A stretch of 33,283 nucleotides of DNA from a virus: positions 1 to 33,283 of the IMG/VR virus record IMGVR_UViG_3300047284_000322. One strand, 5' to 3'. Of this stretch, positions 15,265-22,971 are shown in pieces; the first letter of the stretch is position 1, and each line of letters begins with the position of its first letter. The notes beneath the pieces were generated by a model, which was not told the DNA's origin, ran no database searches, and saw only the letters and a program-made list of their open reading frames with translations. The position numbers and the translations under genes are program-made.

Positions 15265-16766
15265 AACTGACTGCCGCTTGGACAGTCATAAAGAGCGCCA
15301 TATCTTCCCAGGCGCTCTCTGCATCGGTTTCCGCCGTGCAGTTGGCCGCAGCTACTCAGGCAGCGGTCATTACGCTCGTTTATCAGCTAGGGCTGTTCTT
15401 ACTTCTTGTCGATCGGGAAGACGGAGTTTCCGTAGACGAAAACCTGCAGCGTTCTTTTTCGAAGCGTTTAGCTGACGCATTTAGGGCAGTCGATGTCCAT
15501 GCTTTAAGTTTACAGAAATCGGCCCAAGATGCAGTCACCTTAACAGACGCTGAAGCGCTGTCTATCTTTAAGAACAACTCAGACCTGCTTCAACTTGTAG
15601 ACATCCGAGCCGTAGCAGTGACAAAAGCGCTGGCGGACGGCTCCTTGACGCAAGATAAGTTAGTCAATGTGGTCGACAAGGCCCTTGTTGATCTAGCCGC
15701 CGTGCTCGACACCAAGTCTCTTGCCACCGGCAAGGTGATCGGCGACGCGCTGGCCATCGCCGACGAGGCGTTCACTTCCGTCTCCAAGTCGCTGGCTGAC
15801 ACTGCAGGGGTGTTCGACGGTGATCTTCTCCTCGTTCAGAAGAGCCTCTTCGATGTCGTCGGCGCGACTGATGACATCGACGGTGCTTTGACGGCTGAAG
15901 ATGACCAAGAGGTCAACTTCTTTAAGTTTACTAGCAACGTTGCTGCAGCTACTGACAACTTTGTTCGTCAGGTTGACTACGTACGCCAGTTTGACGACGC
16001 CGGGTCTGTCGTTGACCAGAGTGTTCTGGCCACTGACAAAGCCCTCGCCAATGATGCGGAGCTGACTGACGCGTCGACTCGCGTCTTTGACAAAGGTCTC
16101 TTCGAGGCCCCGTCGGTGGCTGATGCGTTCGTCAGCTCGGTCCAGAAGGCTGTCGATGATCTCATCCGTGCTACTGCTGAGGATCAGCACGAACTGCAGA
16201 TCAACAAGATTGTAGCCCACGTTGCAACAGTCACGGATACTATCCTACTTGCGCTGACGTCGATACGTAACGCTGCTGACTCCGGTATTTTGTCTGACGT
16301 AGATGTCTTGGAGATATCTAAGGCGCTTAACGAAGCATTGTCAGTTGCTGACACAGCTGTAGTATCGTTGTCGAAGCCTTTATTTGACAGCGTTGATCTG
16401 TTTGACCTGGTATCACAAGAACTGTCTAAGCCTCGCGCAGATAGTTCGTTGGTATCAGACGATTCTGTCTTGGCTTTGTTTAAGGGTCTAGCAGACGAAA
16501 CTCAGATCTCTGATCAGTTTGTATTGATTGCTACATACCTACGTAGCATTGATGATTCCTCTGTAGCAGTTGACCAGTTGGTACGCTTGCTATCAAAAGT
16601 CCTGTCTGACTCAACCACTGTCTCGGATTCGCCGTTTAAGCAACCGAACTTAGGTAAGTCGGATTCTGTGTCAGTAGGAAGTTCGGGAACGCTACTGATG
16701 CAAGGGTACTGCGATATCACGTATTTCGCAGAAGACTTTGTCGGTAGTTCTCGGTCATTTACTTAG
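15261..16766 (+). CDS. Repeat-built virion protein with 18-residue units (501 aa)
   Basis: The start GTG 15261 overlaps the upstream TGA. Residues 1-67 are a non-repeated, partly hydrophobic lead (AVITLVYQLGLFLLLVD). Residues 68-465 are almost wholly repeats of 18 or 20 residues of the type K-A/S-L-x-D-x-x-x-V-x-D-x-x-x-L-x-V-x. Residues 466-501 form a different end (GYCDITYFAEDF). Proteins with similar alternating D/V/K repeats occur in phage tail regions and are annotated only as structural. The regular hydrophobic spacing suggests a fibrous, possibly trimeric shaft. That is inference, and no receptor-binding head is visible within it. Confidence 0.75.
   Translation: MKLTAAWTVIKSAISSQALSASVSAVQLAAATQAAVITLVYQLGLFLLLVDREDGVSVDENLQRSFSKRLADAFRAVDVHALSLQKSAQDAVTLTDAEALSIFKNNSDLLQLVDIRAVAVTKALADGSLTQDKLVNVVDKALVDLAAVLDTKSLATGKVIGDALAIADEAFTSVSKSLADTAGVFDGDLLLVQKSLFDVVGATDDIDGALTAEDDQEVNFFKFTSNVAAATDNFVRQVDYVRQFDDAGSVVDQSVLATDKALANDAELTDASTRVFDKGLFEAPSVADAFVSSVQKAVDDLIRATAEDQHELQINKIVAHVATVTDTILLALTSIRNAADSGILSDVDVLEISKALNEALSVADTAVVSLSKPLFDSVDLFDLVSQELSKPRADSSLVSDDSVLALFKGLADETQISDQFVLIATYLRSIDDSSVAVDQLVRLLSKVLSDSTTVSDSPFKQPNLGKSDSVSVGSSGTLLMQGYCDITYFAEDFVGSSRSFT
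15462..16655 (+). repeat. Tandem 54-bp-period (18-residue) coding repeats
   Basis: Eight units in a row with exact 18-residue spacing start at K68 (15462) and end at 15893: KRLAD, KSAQD, KNNSD, KALAD, KALVD, KVIGD, KSLAD and KSLFD units. After a 10-residue insert, further 18-residue units (KFTSN, KALAN, KGLFE, KIVAH, KALNE, KPLFD, KPRAD, KGLAD) alternate with 20-residue units (YVRQF, KAVDD, SIRNA, YLRSI, KVLSD). The DNA of the units is diverged, so the repeat is old or kept only at protein level. Confidence 0.85.
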
Positions 16767-16780
16767 TGAGGTCTTTTTAG

Positions 16781-17242
16781 ATGAATACGCTCGAAAGTTT
16801 GAAGGTGAAGGGTCGCCTGAACATCGTTCTGCGCGACAAAGACGGTAACGTCAAGGACGAGCGCGAGGTCGATAATCTCGTTGTCAGCTCGGGCTTGGCT
16901 TACATCATTAGCCGCATGGTCGGCACGTCGAAGGCCGTCATGTCTCACATGGGTCTCGGCTCTGGTACCACGGCTGCTGCCGCTGGTCAGACCGATCTCG
17001 TGAGCGTGCTTGGCTCACGTGAGGCTCTTGATTCCAGCACGATCGCTGGCACAGACAACGAGAAGGTTGTCTACGTTGCCTCGTTCGAGCCGGGCGATGC
17101 GACTGGCGCTGTCACCGAAGCAGGCATCTTCAATGCCTCGACGGCTGGCGACATGCTCTGCCGTACGGTGTTCCCGGTCGTGAACAAGGGTGCTGATGAC
17201 GCGTTGACCGTCACCTGGACGATTACGCTGTCGGCGGTGTGA
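16781..17242 (+). CDS. Phage structural protein, tail-fibre region (153 aa)
   Basis: The protein starts MNTLESLKVKGRLNIVLRDK. It continues with REVDNLVVSSGLAYIISRMV, then VMSHMGLGSGTTAAAAGQTD, a strand-rich middle and AVTEAGIFNASTAGDMLCRT near the end. This pattern (NLVV.SGL.YI..RM, MSHM..G.GT.AAAAG.T, EAGIFNA....ML.RTVFPVV.K) is a widespread phage virion family of unknown exact role, usually beside tail fibres. Codons are strongly C/G-ended, as in the capsid gene and unlike the flanking fibre genes, suggesting high copy number. GAGGT lies upstream of the ATG. A strong hairpin follows directly after the stop. Confidence 0.8.
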   Translation: MNTLESLKVKGRLNIVLRDKDGNVKDEREVDNLVVSSGLAYIISRMVGTSKAVMSHMGLGSGTTAAAAGQTDLVSVLGSREALDSSTIAGTDNEKVVYVASFEPGDATGAVTEAGIFNASTAGDMLCRTVFPVVNKGADDALTVTWTITLSAV

Positions 17243-17243
17243 T

Positions 17244-17271
17244 TGGGCTGGACGGGCTAACCGTCCACCCA
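17244..17271 (+). terminator. Hairpin after the 16781 gene (no T-run)
   Basis: Two bases after the stop, TGGG-C-TGGACGG (17244-17255) pairs with CCGTCCA-CCCA (17261-17271) around a GCTAA loop. This gives an 11-bp stem with one bulged C. No T-run follows, so it is not a classic intrinsic terminator. It is more likely a 3' end stabiliser or attenuator, similar in place to the hairpin after the capsid gene. Confidence 0.5.
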
Positions 17272-17288
17272 CCTTCTAAGGAAGTGGA

Positions 17289-17501
17289 ATGTCACAAGTA
17301 ACTCTTAGAAACGTCAAAGGATCGCCGCTGACCAATGCGGAGGTTGACGCGAACTTCTCGAACTTGAATAGCGACAAGTCGGAGAAGTCGGCCAACCTCA
17401 GCGACCTCACTAGCGCGAGTACCGCCCGGACTAATCTGGGCGTGTACTCAAGCGCTGAGGTGGACAGCCAGGCGATCGCGATGGCTATCGCGCTGGGGTA
17501 A
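17289..17501 (+). CDS. Short tail-fibre stalk-like protein (70 aa)
   Basis: The product starts MSQVTLRNVKGSPLTNAEVD, then ANFSNLNSDK, and has a SANLSDLTSASTARTNLGVY repeat module typical of phage tail-fibre stalks. The RNVKGSPLT..EVDANF start is familiar from separate or fused fibre N-termini in many phages, probably the part that docks on the tail. AAGGAAG lies upstream of the ATG. It is very short for a fibre and may work together with the two following proteins. It ends four bases before the next ATG. Confidence 0.72.
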   Translation: MSQVTLRNVKGSPLTNAEVDANFSNLNSDKSEKSANLSDLTSASTARTNLGVYSSAEVDSQAIAMAIALG

Positions 17502-17504
17502 TAC

Positions 17505-17831
17505 ATGGCTTTCAAATCGATCGCATTGCCGAGCATCGGCACATCGGGATCGCCCTCGACGCTCACTGCCACGGTACAGGCTGGACAGACCCAGACCCTG
17601 ATTGGGTTGGCGTTCGCCAACACCAGCGCCGTGAACGTGACGGTCTCGGCGAAACTGAATAAGAGTGGCGGCGCATCTGCGTTCCTGATCAAGGACGCTC
17701 TGGTACTTCCAGGCGGAGCGCTGGCGGTGGTAGGCGGCGATCAGAAGCTGGTGCTCGAGACGGGTGACACGCTCACCGCGTACGCGAGCGCTGGCAGCTC
17801 AGTCGATGCCACTCTGTCTTACCTCGTCTGA
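17505..17831 (+). CDS. Small beta-rich virion protein (108 aa)
   Basis: The protein reads as a small beta-sandwich. It starts MAFKSIALPSIGTSGSPSTL, then TVQAGQTQTLIGLAFANTSA, VNVTVSAKLN, a strand with FLIKDALVLPGGALAVVGGD and DTLTAYASAGSSVDATLSYL. I recognise this family from phage tail regions (I.LAFANTSA..VTV, LPGGALAVVGGDQK), where it is annotated as structural or fibre-associated. It lies between the stalk-like gene and the LamG giant. The later pair 24341/24634 repeats the same arrangement before another adhesin. The TGA stop is part of TGAGGA before the next gene. Confidence 0.72.
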   Translation: MAFKSIALPSIGTSGSPSTLTATVQAGQTQTLIGLAFANTSAVNVTVSAKLNKSGGASAFLIKDALVLPGGALAVVGGDQKLVLETGDTLTAYASAGSSVDATLSYLV

Positions 17832-17841
17832 GGATTGAGTA

Positions 17842-20800
17842 ATGGGTTATATCGGTAACGCTCCGTACAGCGGACTGGTCACTGGCGACAACGTCCTCGA
17901 TGGCTCGATCAAGGCCGAGGACCTCGCACCAGGAGCAGCTGTCCCCAGTCAGACCGGCCAGTCCGGTAAGTACCTGACCACCGACGGCACGAACGCATCG
18001 TGGGGAGCGATCGTTACCGGTGTGCGCGTCTCGGGTATCACCTACTCTGGCGACGACCTCGCAACGAGCCCCAACGGCGGACAGACGGTCACGCTTAACG
18101 GATCGGGGTTCGTCTCGACGCCGACCGTGTTCGTCGACGGTACGATTGCACCGTCGGTATCCTTCGTGTCCTCGTCGCAGATCACGTTCGTGACCCCTGC
18201 CAAGAGCGCGGGCACCTATCACGTCTATGTCGTCAATCCGGACGGCAGCACGGCGATCTTCGTCAACGGCATTTCGTACTCGGGCGTGCCAACCTGGACT
18301 ACCGCTGCTGGCAGCCTCGGCACCTTCAGCGAGACGTTTAGCATTCAGCTCACCGCCACGGGCGATGCGCCGATCACGTACACGCTTACCACTGGTTCGT
18401 CGCTCCCGGCGGGCGTCACGCTCTCCTCGAGCGGCTTGATCTCTGGCACGGTCGGCACCGAGCAGACCTTCTCGTTCTCGGTCGATGCTATCGACGCGCA
18501 GAACCAGGAGACGCCCCGCTCGTTCTCGGTTTCGATCTCCATCTCGGATGCGTACTTCGAGTACACCACACTGCTGCTCGCTGGCTCAGGCGCAACGGAC
18601 AGCGCCTTCACTGACGCATCAACATCGAACCACCCGATCACTCTCAACGGCGACGTGGCTAACTCGACGTTCAGCCCGTACAACACGTCGTGGTCGAACT
18701 TCTTTGACGGTACGGGTGACTGGATAACGACGCCAAACGTATCGGCGTTTGATTTAAGCAGCTCATCCACCGATTTCACCATCGAAGCGTGGGTCTATAA
18801 CACGGGCGGCGGCGCATATCGCGGCATCATTGGCGCTCGTCAAGACGGTCAGACGCAAGGCTGGTGTTTATACATCCACCCGAACAATACCCTTTACCTG
18901 GGTAGCGTAATTGTCGGCAATGCTTACGCCGACAGACAGATGAATACGACGGTTATACCGCCCAACACGTGGGTGCACGTTGCGCTTGTTAAAACTTCCA
19001 GCGGATACACCGGCTACGTAAATGGCGTTGGCGGCACATTGCTTGCCCTGACTGGCGGCTTGCAGTATCAATCGGCGCAACCCGTTATTGTTGGCGCACT
19101 CGGTTCCCAAGGCGAATATCCGTTCCTCGGATTTATCAGTAACGCTCGTGTTGTAAAAGGCACGGCAGTCTACACAGCCAACTTCACTCCGCCGACCGCG
19201 CCTCTGACCGCGATTGCAAACACCTCGCTGCTGACCTGCCAGAGCAACCGCCTTCGCGACGCCAGCACCAACAACTTCGCGATCACCCGCAACGGCGACG
19301 TCGCGGTTCGAGCGTTCTCGCCGTTCACGGACACGGACACTACAACGGGGTCGGTGTACTTTGACGGTACTGGTGACTATCTCACGGTGCCGGACAACGC
19401 GGCGCTTGAGGTTGGAAGCAGCAATTTCACGTTCGAATGCTGGTTCTACCCGACTGCGTTGGCTACTGACAATATTCTCGTTGATTTTGGCAGCCAGGGC
19501 TCGCAAGCCTCTATCATACCGTTTTACGTTTTTTCAAACGGAAATGTCGGGTACTACGTTTCGAGCGGAGGCAGCACATGGAACATAGCCAGTAATGCAA
19601 ACGGCTACGGTGGAACCGTCAAAATTGGACAGTGGAACCACCTCGCTTTTGTGCGTAACGGAAATACGTTCACCCCATATTTGAACGGCGTTGCAGGAAC
19701 AACTACAACTAGTTCCTCTTCGGTCAATGACCCTGCCGTAAGTAAGTACATTGGCTCAGCAACGACTGGAACCGCTGGTATCACTGGCTACCTTGCAGAC
19801 TTTCGGCTCGTTAAGGGTACAGCTGTCTACACGGCCAACTTTACCCCGCCAACCGCCCCTCTGACGGCGATCACCAACACCTCGCTGCTGACCTGCCAGA
19901 AGCGCGGCCCGGCGCGTAACTCGAGCTTCCTCGATACTGGCCCGCATAAGCACCTGATCACCCGCAACGGCAACACGACGCAGGGTACGTTCTCGCCGTT
20001 CTCGCCGACCGGTTGGGGTATGAACCAAACGGTCTCGTCTGACTACTTAGGCTTCACAACGTCTGTTGGAACTGCGTTTCAGTTTCCCGGCGATTTTACG
20101 ATTGAGTGTTGGGTTTTCCCTACGGCATACAGCGGGACCGGAGACACCTCTGCATGGGTAGTCTCTGATAACACAAACTATCTCGCGCTCAATTATGACG
20201 GGTCTGGTAACTACAACATCTACTTGAACTCGGGCAGTCCAACGTCGTTCGCGTCGGGAATTGTGACGAATCAATGGAACCATATCGCTATGGTTCGCAA
20301 CGGTTCAACTGTCACGCTTTACACAAACGGCACATCAAGGGGGGCCATAACTAATAGCTCAACCCTAGGTTATGCAAACCCGCCAGTTGCAAGAAATGGT
20401 GGCGGCGTAAGCGGCACGACAAGGTACATGAGTAATTTGAGAGTCGTTAAAGGCACGGCTGTTTATACGGCTAACTTTACGCCACCGACTACACCATTAA
20501 CGGCGATTACCAATACTCAGTTATTGACACTCCAATCAAACCGATGGATTGACAATAGCCCCAACAACTTTACAGCAACGGTTACAGGTTCGCCGTTAGC
20601 CCAGGCTTTCAGCCCGTTCAACCCCACGGCAGCGTGGAGTGCAGCGACGAATGGCGGGAGCGGGTTTTTCGATGGGACTGGGGATTATATACAGGCAGCT
20701 AATAGTCCGGCGTTTGCATTTAATACTGGTACGTTTACCGTGGAATTTTGGTACTACCCAACAAAATCACCTGATCAATGGGATACGTTGTTTGGTAGCA

Positions 20801-21771
20801 GCGGTAACGCCGGGATCTTCTTTGCGTGTAGAAGTGGGTTTTTAGATTGGACGAATAACAACGATAACGCTGCTCTCATTCGGTCCAATTGGCCGACGCT
20901 ATTCCAATGGAATCATATTGCGCTTGTGCAAAATGCAAGCAGCAGATCAGTTTTTATTAACGGCGTTCGAACTGGGACAGCAGGAACATACAGCTGGGAG
21001 CAGGGCAGCGTCACTTTAGGGAATGAATCGTCTGGGTATTTCTCAGACTGGCGTGTTGTACTGGGTCAAGCGATCTATGATCCCGGTTCAACCACAATAA
21101 CAGTTCCTACTGCCCCCCTCACCGCAACCACCAACACCTCGTTGCTCTGCAACTTCACCAACGCAGGCATATACGACGCTACGTCCAAGAACGACCTTGA
21201 GACGGTGGGCAACGCGCAGATCACCACGGCCCAGAGCAAGTGGGGCGGGTCGTCGATGTATTTCGACGGAACAAGTGACGCGCTTTATATTCCAGCAAAT
21301 CCCGATTTTGCTTTTGGAACGGGCGATTTCACGGTTGAGTGTTGGATCTACACGTCAGAAACAACTGCAGATACGTTTTATCGAAGAATTTACATGACAG
21401 ACGGCCCAACTGGAAATGTAAGCGGCAACTTCCAGATTGCACTCGTGCCGACTACTGGCTATGTAAATTTATGGGATGGAACACTGGATTTGATTGGAAC
21501 TAGCAATGTTTGTAATGGAGCATGGCACCACATTGCTGCAACGAGATCAGGCACAATACTTCGCCTTTTTGTTGACGGAGTTCAGCAAGCATCAACTACT
21601 TATTCGGTGAGTGTGTCTCCGAATAGCGGAAAGCCTAGGCCATACATTGGAACATTTAATGGCTCTTCTGGTGACTTTAACGGCTATATCCAAGATATGC
21701 GCGTAACCAAAGGCTACGCCCGCTACACCGCCAACTTCACCCCGCCGACTGCGGCGTTCAAGCTGCGCTAA
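17842..21771 (+). CDS. Giant multi-LamG tail adhesin with TIG and Ig-like domains (1309 aa)
   Basis: The start MGYIGNAPYSG is a fibre-anchor motif, followed by a linker with GKYLTTDGTNASWG. Residues about 60-150 form an IPT/TIG domain (GQTVTLNGSGFVSTPTVFVD). Residues 151-233 form a putative-Ig type domain (SLPAGVTLSSSGLISGTV). Five concanavalin/LamG-like domains follow, at about 237-453, 507-673, 733-883, 941-1091 and 1138-1309, each with FDGTGDY or similar, DFT.E.W and W.H.A..R. Most end in VVKGTAVYTANFTPPTAPLT. LamG domains bind sugars, so binding of host polysaccharide is likely but inferred. Domain cores are lower in GC than several linkers. Confidence 0.88.
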   Translation: MGYIGNAPYSGLVTGDNVLDGSIKAEDLAPGAAVPSQTGQSGKYLTTDGTNASWGAIVTGVRVSGITYSGDDLATSPNGGQTVTLNGSGFVSTPTVFVDGTIAPSVSFVSSSQITFVTPAKSAGTYHVYVVNPDGSTAIFVNGISYSGVPTWTTAAGSLGTFSETFSIQLTATGDAPITYTLTTGSSLPAGVTLSSSGLISGTVGTEQTFSFSVDAIDAQNQETPRSFSVSISISDAYFEYTTLLLAGSGATDSAFTDASTSNHPITLNGDVANSTFSPYNTSWSNFFDGTGDWITTPNVSAFDLSSSSTDFTIEAWVYNTGGGAYRGIIGARQDGQTQGWCLYIHPNNTLYLGSVIVGNAYADRQMNTTVIPPNTWVHVALVKTSSGYTGYVNGVGGTLLALTGGLQYQSAQPVIVGALGSQGEYPFLGFISNARVVKGTAVYTANFTPPTAPLTAIANTSLLTCQSNRLRDASTNNFAITRNGDVAVRAFSPFTDTDTTTGSVYFDGTGDYLTVPDNAALEVGSSNFTFECWFYPTALATDNILVDFGSQGSQASIIPFYVFSNGNVGYYVSSGGSTWNIASNANGYGGTVKIGQWNHLAFVRNGNTFTPYLNGVAGTTTTSSSSVNDPAVSKYIGSATTGTAGITGYLADFRLVKGTAVYTANFTPPTAPLTAITNTSLLTCQKRGPARNSSFLDTGPHKHLITRNGNTTQGTFSPFSPTGWGMNQTVSSDYLGFTTSVGTAFQFPGDFTIECWVFPTAYSGTGDTSAWVVSDNTNYLALNYDGSGNYNIYLNSGSPTSFASGIVTNQWNHIAMVRNGSTVTLYTNGTSRGAITNSSTLGYANPPVARNGGGVSGTTRYMSNLRVVKGTAVYTANFTPPTTPLTAITNTQLLTLQSNRWIDNSPNNFTATVTGSPLAQAFSPFNPTAAWSAATNGGSGFFDGTGDYIQAANSPAFAFNTGTFTVEFWYYPTKSPDQWDTLFGSSGNAGIFFACRSGFLDWTNNNDNAALIRSNWPTLFQWNHIALVQNASSRSVFINGVRTGTAGTYSWEQGSVTLGNESSGYFSDWRVVLGQAIYDPGSTTITVPTAPLTATTNTSLLCNFTNAGIYDATSKNDLETVGNAQITTAQSKWGGSSMYFDGTSDALYIPANPDFAFGTGDFTVECWIYTSETTADTFYRRIYMTDGPTGNVSGNFQIALVPTTGYVNLWDGTLDLIGTSNVCNGAWHHIAATRSGTILRLFVDGVQQASTTYSVSVSPNSGKPRPYIGTFNGSSGDFNGYIQDMRVTKGYARYTANFTPPTAAFKLR
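19219..19243 (+). repeat. 25-base direct repeat in LamG linker 1
   Basis: These 25 bases, beginning AACACCTCGCTG and encoding part of NTSLLTCQ, recur exactly at 19876-19900 in the next linker of the same gene. The surrounding linkers are also similar but not identical. Confidence 0.85.
19876..19900 (+). repeat. 25-base direct repeat in LamG linker 2
   Basis: This is the second exact copy of the 19219-19243 repeat, 657 bases further on. The pair encloses one LamG-like domain, so recombination between them would remove or swap exactly one domain in frame (657 is a multiple of three). Confidence 0.85.
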
Positions 21772-21780
21772 GAGGCACGC

Positions 21781-22971
21781 ATGGCATACATCGGCAACGC
21801 ACCAGGGTTCTCTACGCAGCGCGTCGTAACCACGTTCACGGCAACCGCGGCTCAGACCTCGTTTTCGCCTAACGGCGGATACGTCCTCAACTACGTCGAC
21901 GTGTACTACAACGGCGTTAAGTTGGTGGCTGGTGACGACTTTACGGCTACAAACGGCACATCTATTGTATTGACAGTTGCCGCCTCTGCTGGCGACGTAG
22001 TAGAGGTTGTGTCGTACATTCCTCGCGGCCTCTCTGATGGCTACACGAAGGCAGAAGCTGACGACAGATTCGGCACGCCGAGTTATATCGACTTTGATAC
22101 GGCGGCAGTTGTAACGCCTGCTGTTGGCCGCATGGGGTGGGACCCGGACGCTGGCACCGTATCTCTTGGCCTAACCGGTGGAAACGTATCTTCTACCGTT
22201 GGCCAAACGCTACATGCATATGTCACTAACGCCGAGTCTGTAACGATCACCAAAGGTCAGGCGGTATACCTGTATCAGGCTCAGGGCGATCGGGCGACAG
22301 TAAAGCTGGCGTTTAATACTTCTGATGCAACATCGGCAAAGACTTTTGGTCTTGCCGCTGAAAACATAGGCGCGAATCAGACAGGCTACGTTATTTGCCA
22401 AGGCGTACTAAGTAATATAGATACATCCGCTTACACTGGCGGAGCAACTCTTTACCTTGGAAGCACTGCTGGGTCGCTAACAACGACTAAGCCAGTAGCG
22501 CCAAACCACTTGGTTTATATCGGCGTTGTCGAAAAAACCAATGCTGGCGGCGGTCAGATCTACGTTCGCCCGCAAAACGGGTACGAGCTGGATGAGATTC
22601 ACGACGTACTGATTACGTCCCCTGCTAATGGGCAGATACTCGTTTACGACGGCTCCACTAACTTATGGAAAAATCAGGCCCCGGCTGGCGGTCTGCCAGA
22701 TTTAGTAGTCGTCTCTGGCACTACGCAAGCAGCCGTCGCTAACAAGCACTACGTTTTGACTAACGCTGCTACCACGACCGTCACACTTCCGGCTTCTCCG
22801 GCGGCTGGCGCGGTCGTGTGGGTCACGGTAGCCAACGGGCGCACGGATAATGTTGTTGCCCGCAACGGCTCCAACATCAACAGTCTGGCCGAGGACATGA
22901 CTATTGACCAGGCGTACGCAGGTATACAGCTGCGTTATGCCGACGCAACAAGAGGTTGGATCTTCACATGA
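21781..22971 (+). CDS. Tail fibre protein with YIGNAP start (396 aa)
   Basis: The start MAYIGNAPGFSTQRVVTTFT is followed by a beta-rich domain (YVDVYYNGVKLVAGDDFT) to about residue 80, then the stalk motif DGYTKAEADDRFG. The central part (TNAESVTITKGQAVYLYQAQ; KTFGLAAENIGANQTGYVIC; IYVRPQNGYELDEIHDVLIT) belongs to a type often seen in tail fibres of cyanophages and other aquatic phages. The C-terminal 100 residues form another beta domain ending GIQLRYADATRGWIFT. It shares its first residues with the LamG giant, which suggests the same docking site. AGAGGCAC precedes the ATG. The stop overlaps the next ATG as ATGA. Confidence 0.82.
   Translation: MAYIGNAPGFSTQRVVTTFTATAAQTSFSPNGGYVLNYVDVYYNGVKLVAGDDFTATNGTSIVLTVAASAGDVVEVVSYIPRGLSDGYTKAEADDRFGTPSYIDFDTAAVVTPAVGRMGWDPDAGTVSLGLTGGNVSSTVGQTLHAYVTNAESVTITKGQAVYLYQAQGDRATVKLAFNTSDATSAKTFGLAAENIGANQTGYVICQGVLSNIDTSAYTGGATLYLGSTAGSLTTTKPVAPNHLVYIGVVEKTNAGGGQIYVRPQNGYELDEIHDVLITSPANGQILVYDGSTNLWKNQAPAGGLPDLVVVSGTTQAAVANKHYVLTNAATTTVTLPASPAAGAVVWVTVANGRTDNVVARNGSNINSLAEDMTIDQAYAGIQLRYADATRGWIFT

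Noticed and set aside
15693-16220. 175-codon - strand frame opposite the repeat protein
   Set aside because: It is a shadow of the repeat-rich coding sequence, with no start signal and no known motif.
15462-16655. 54-base periodic repeats considered as a CRISPR-like or DNA-level repeat array
   Set aside because: The periodicity is at protein level, the DNA units are diverged and there are no spacer-type unique segments.
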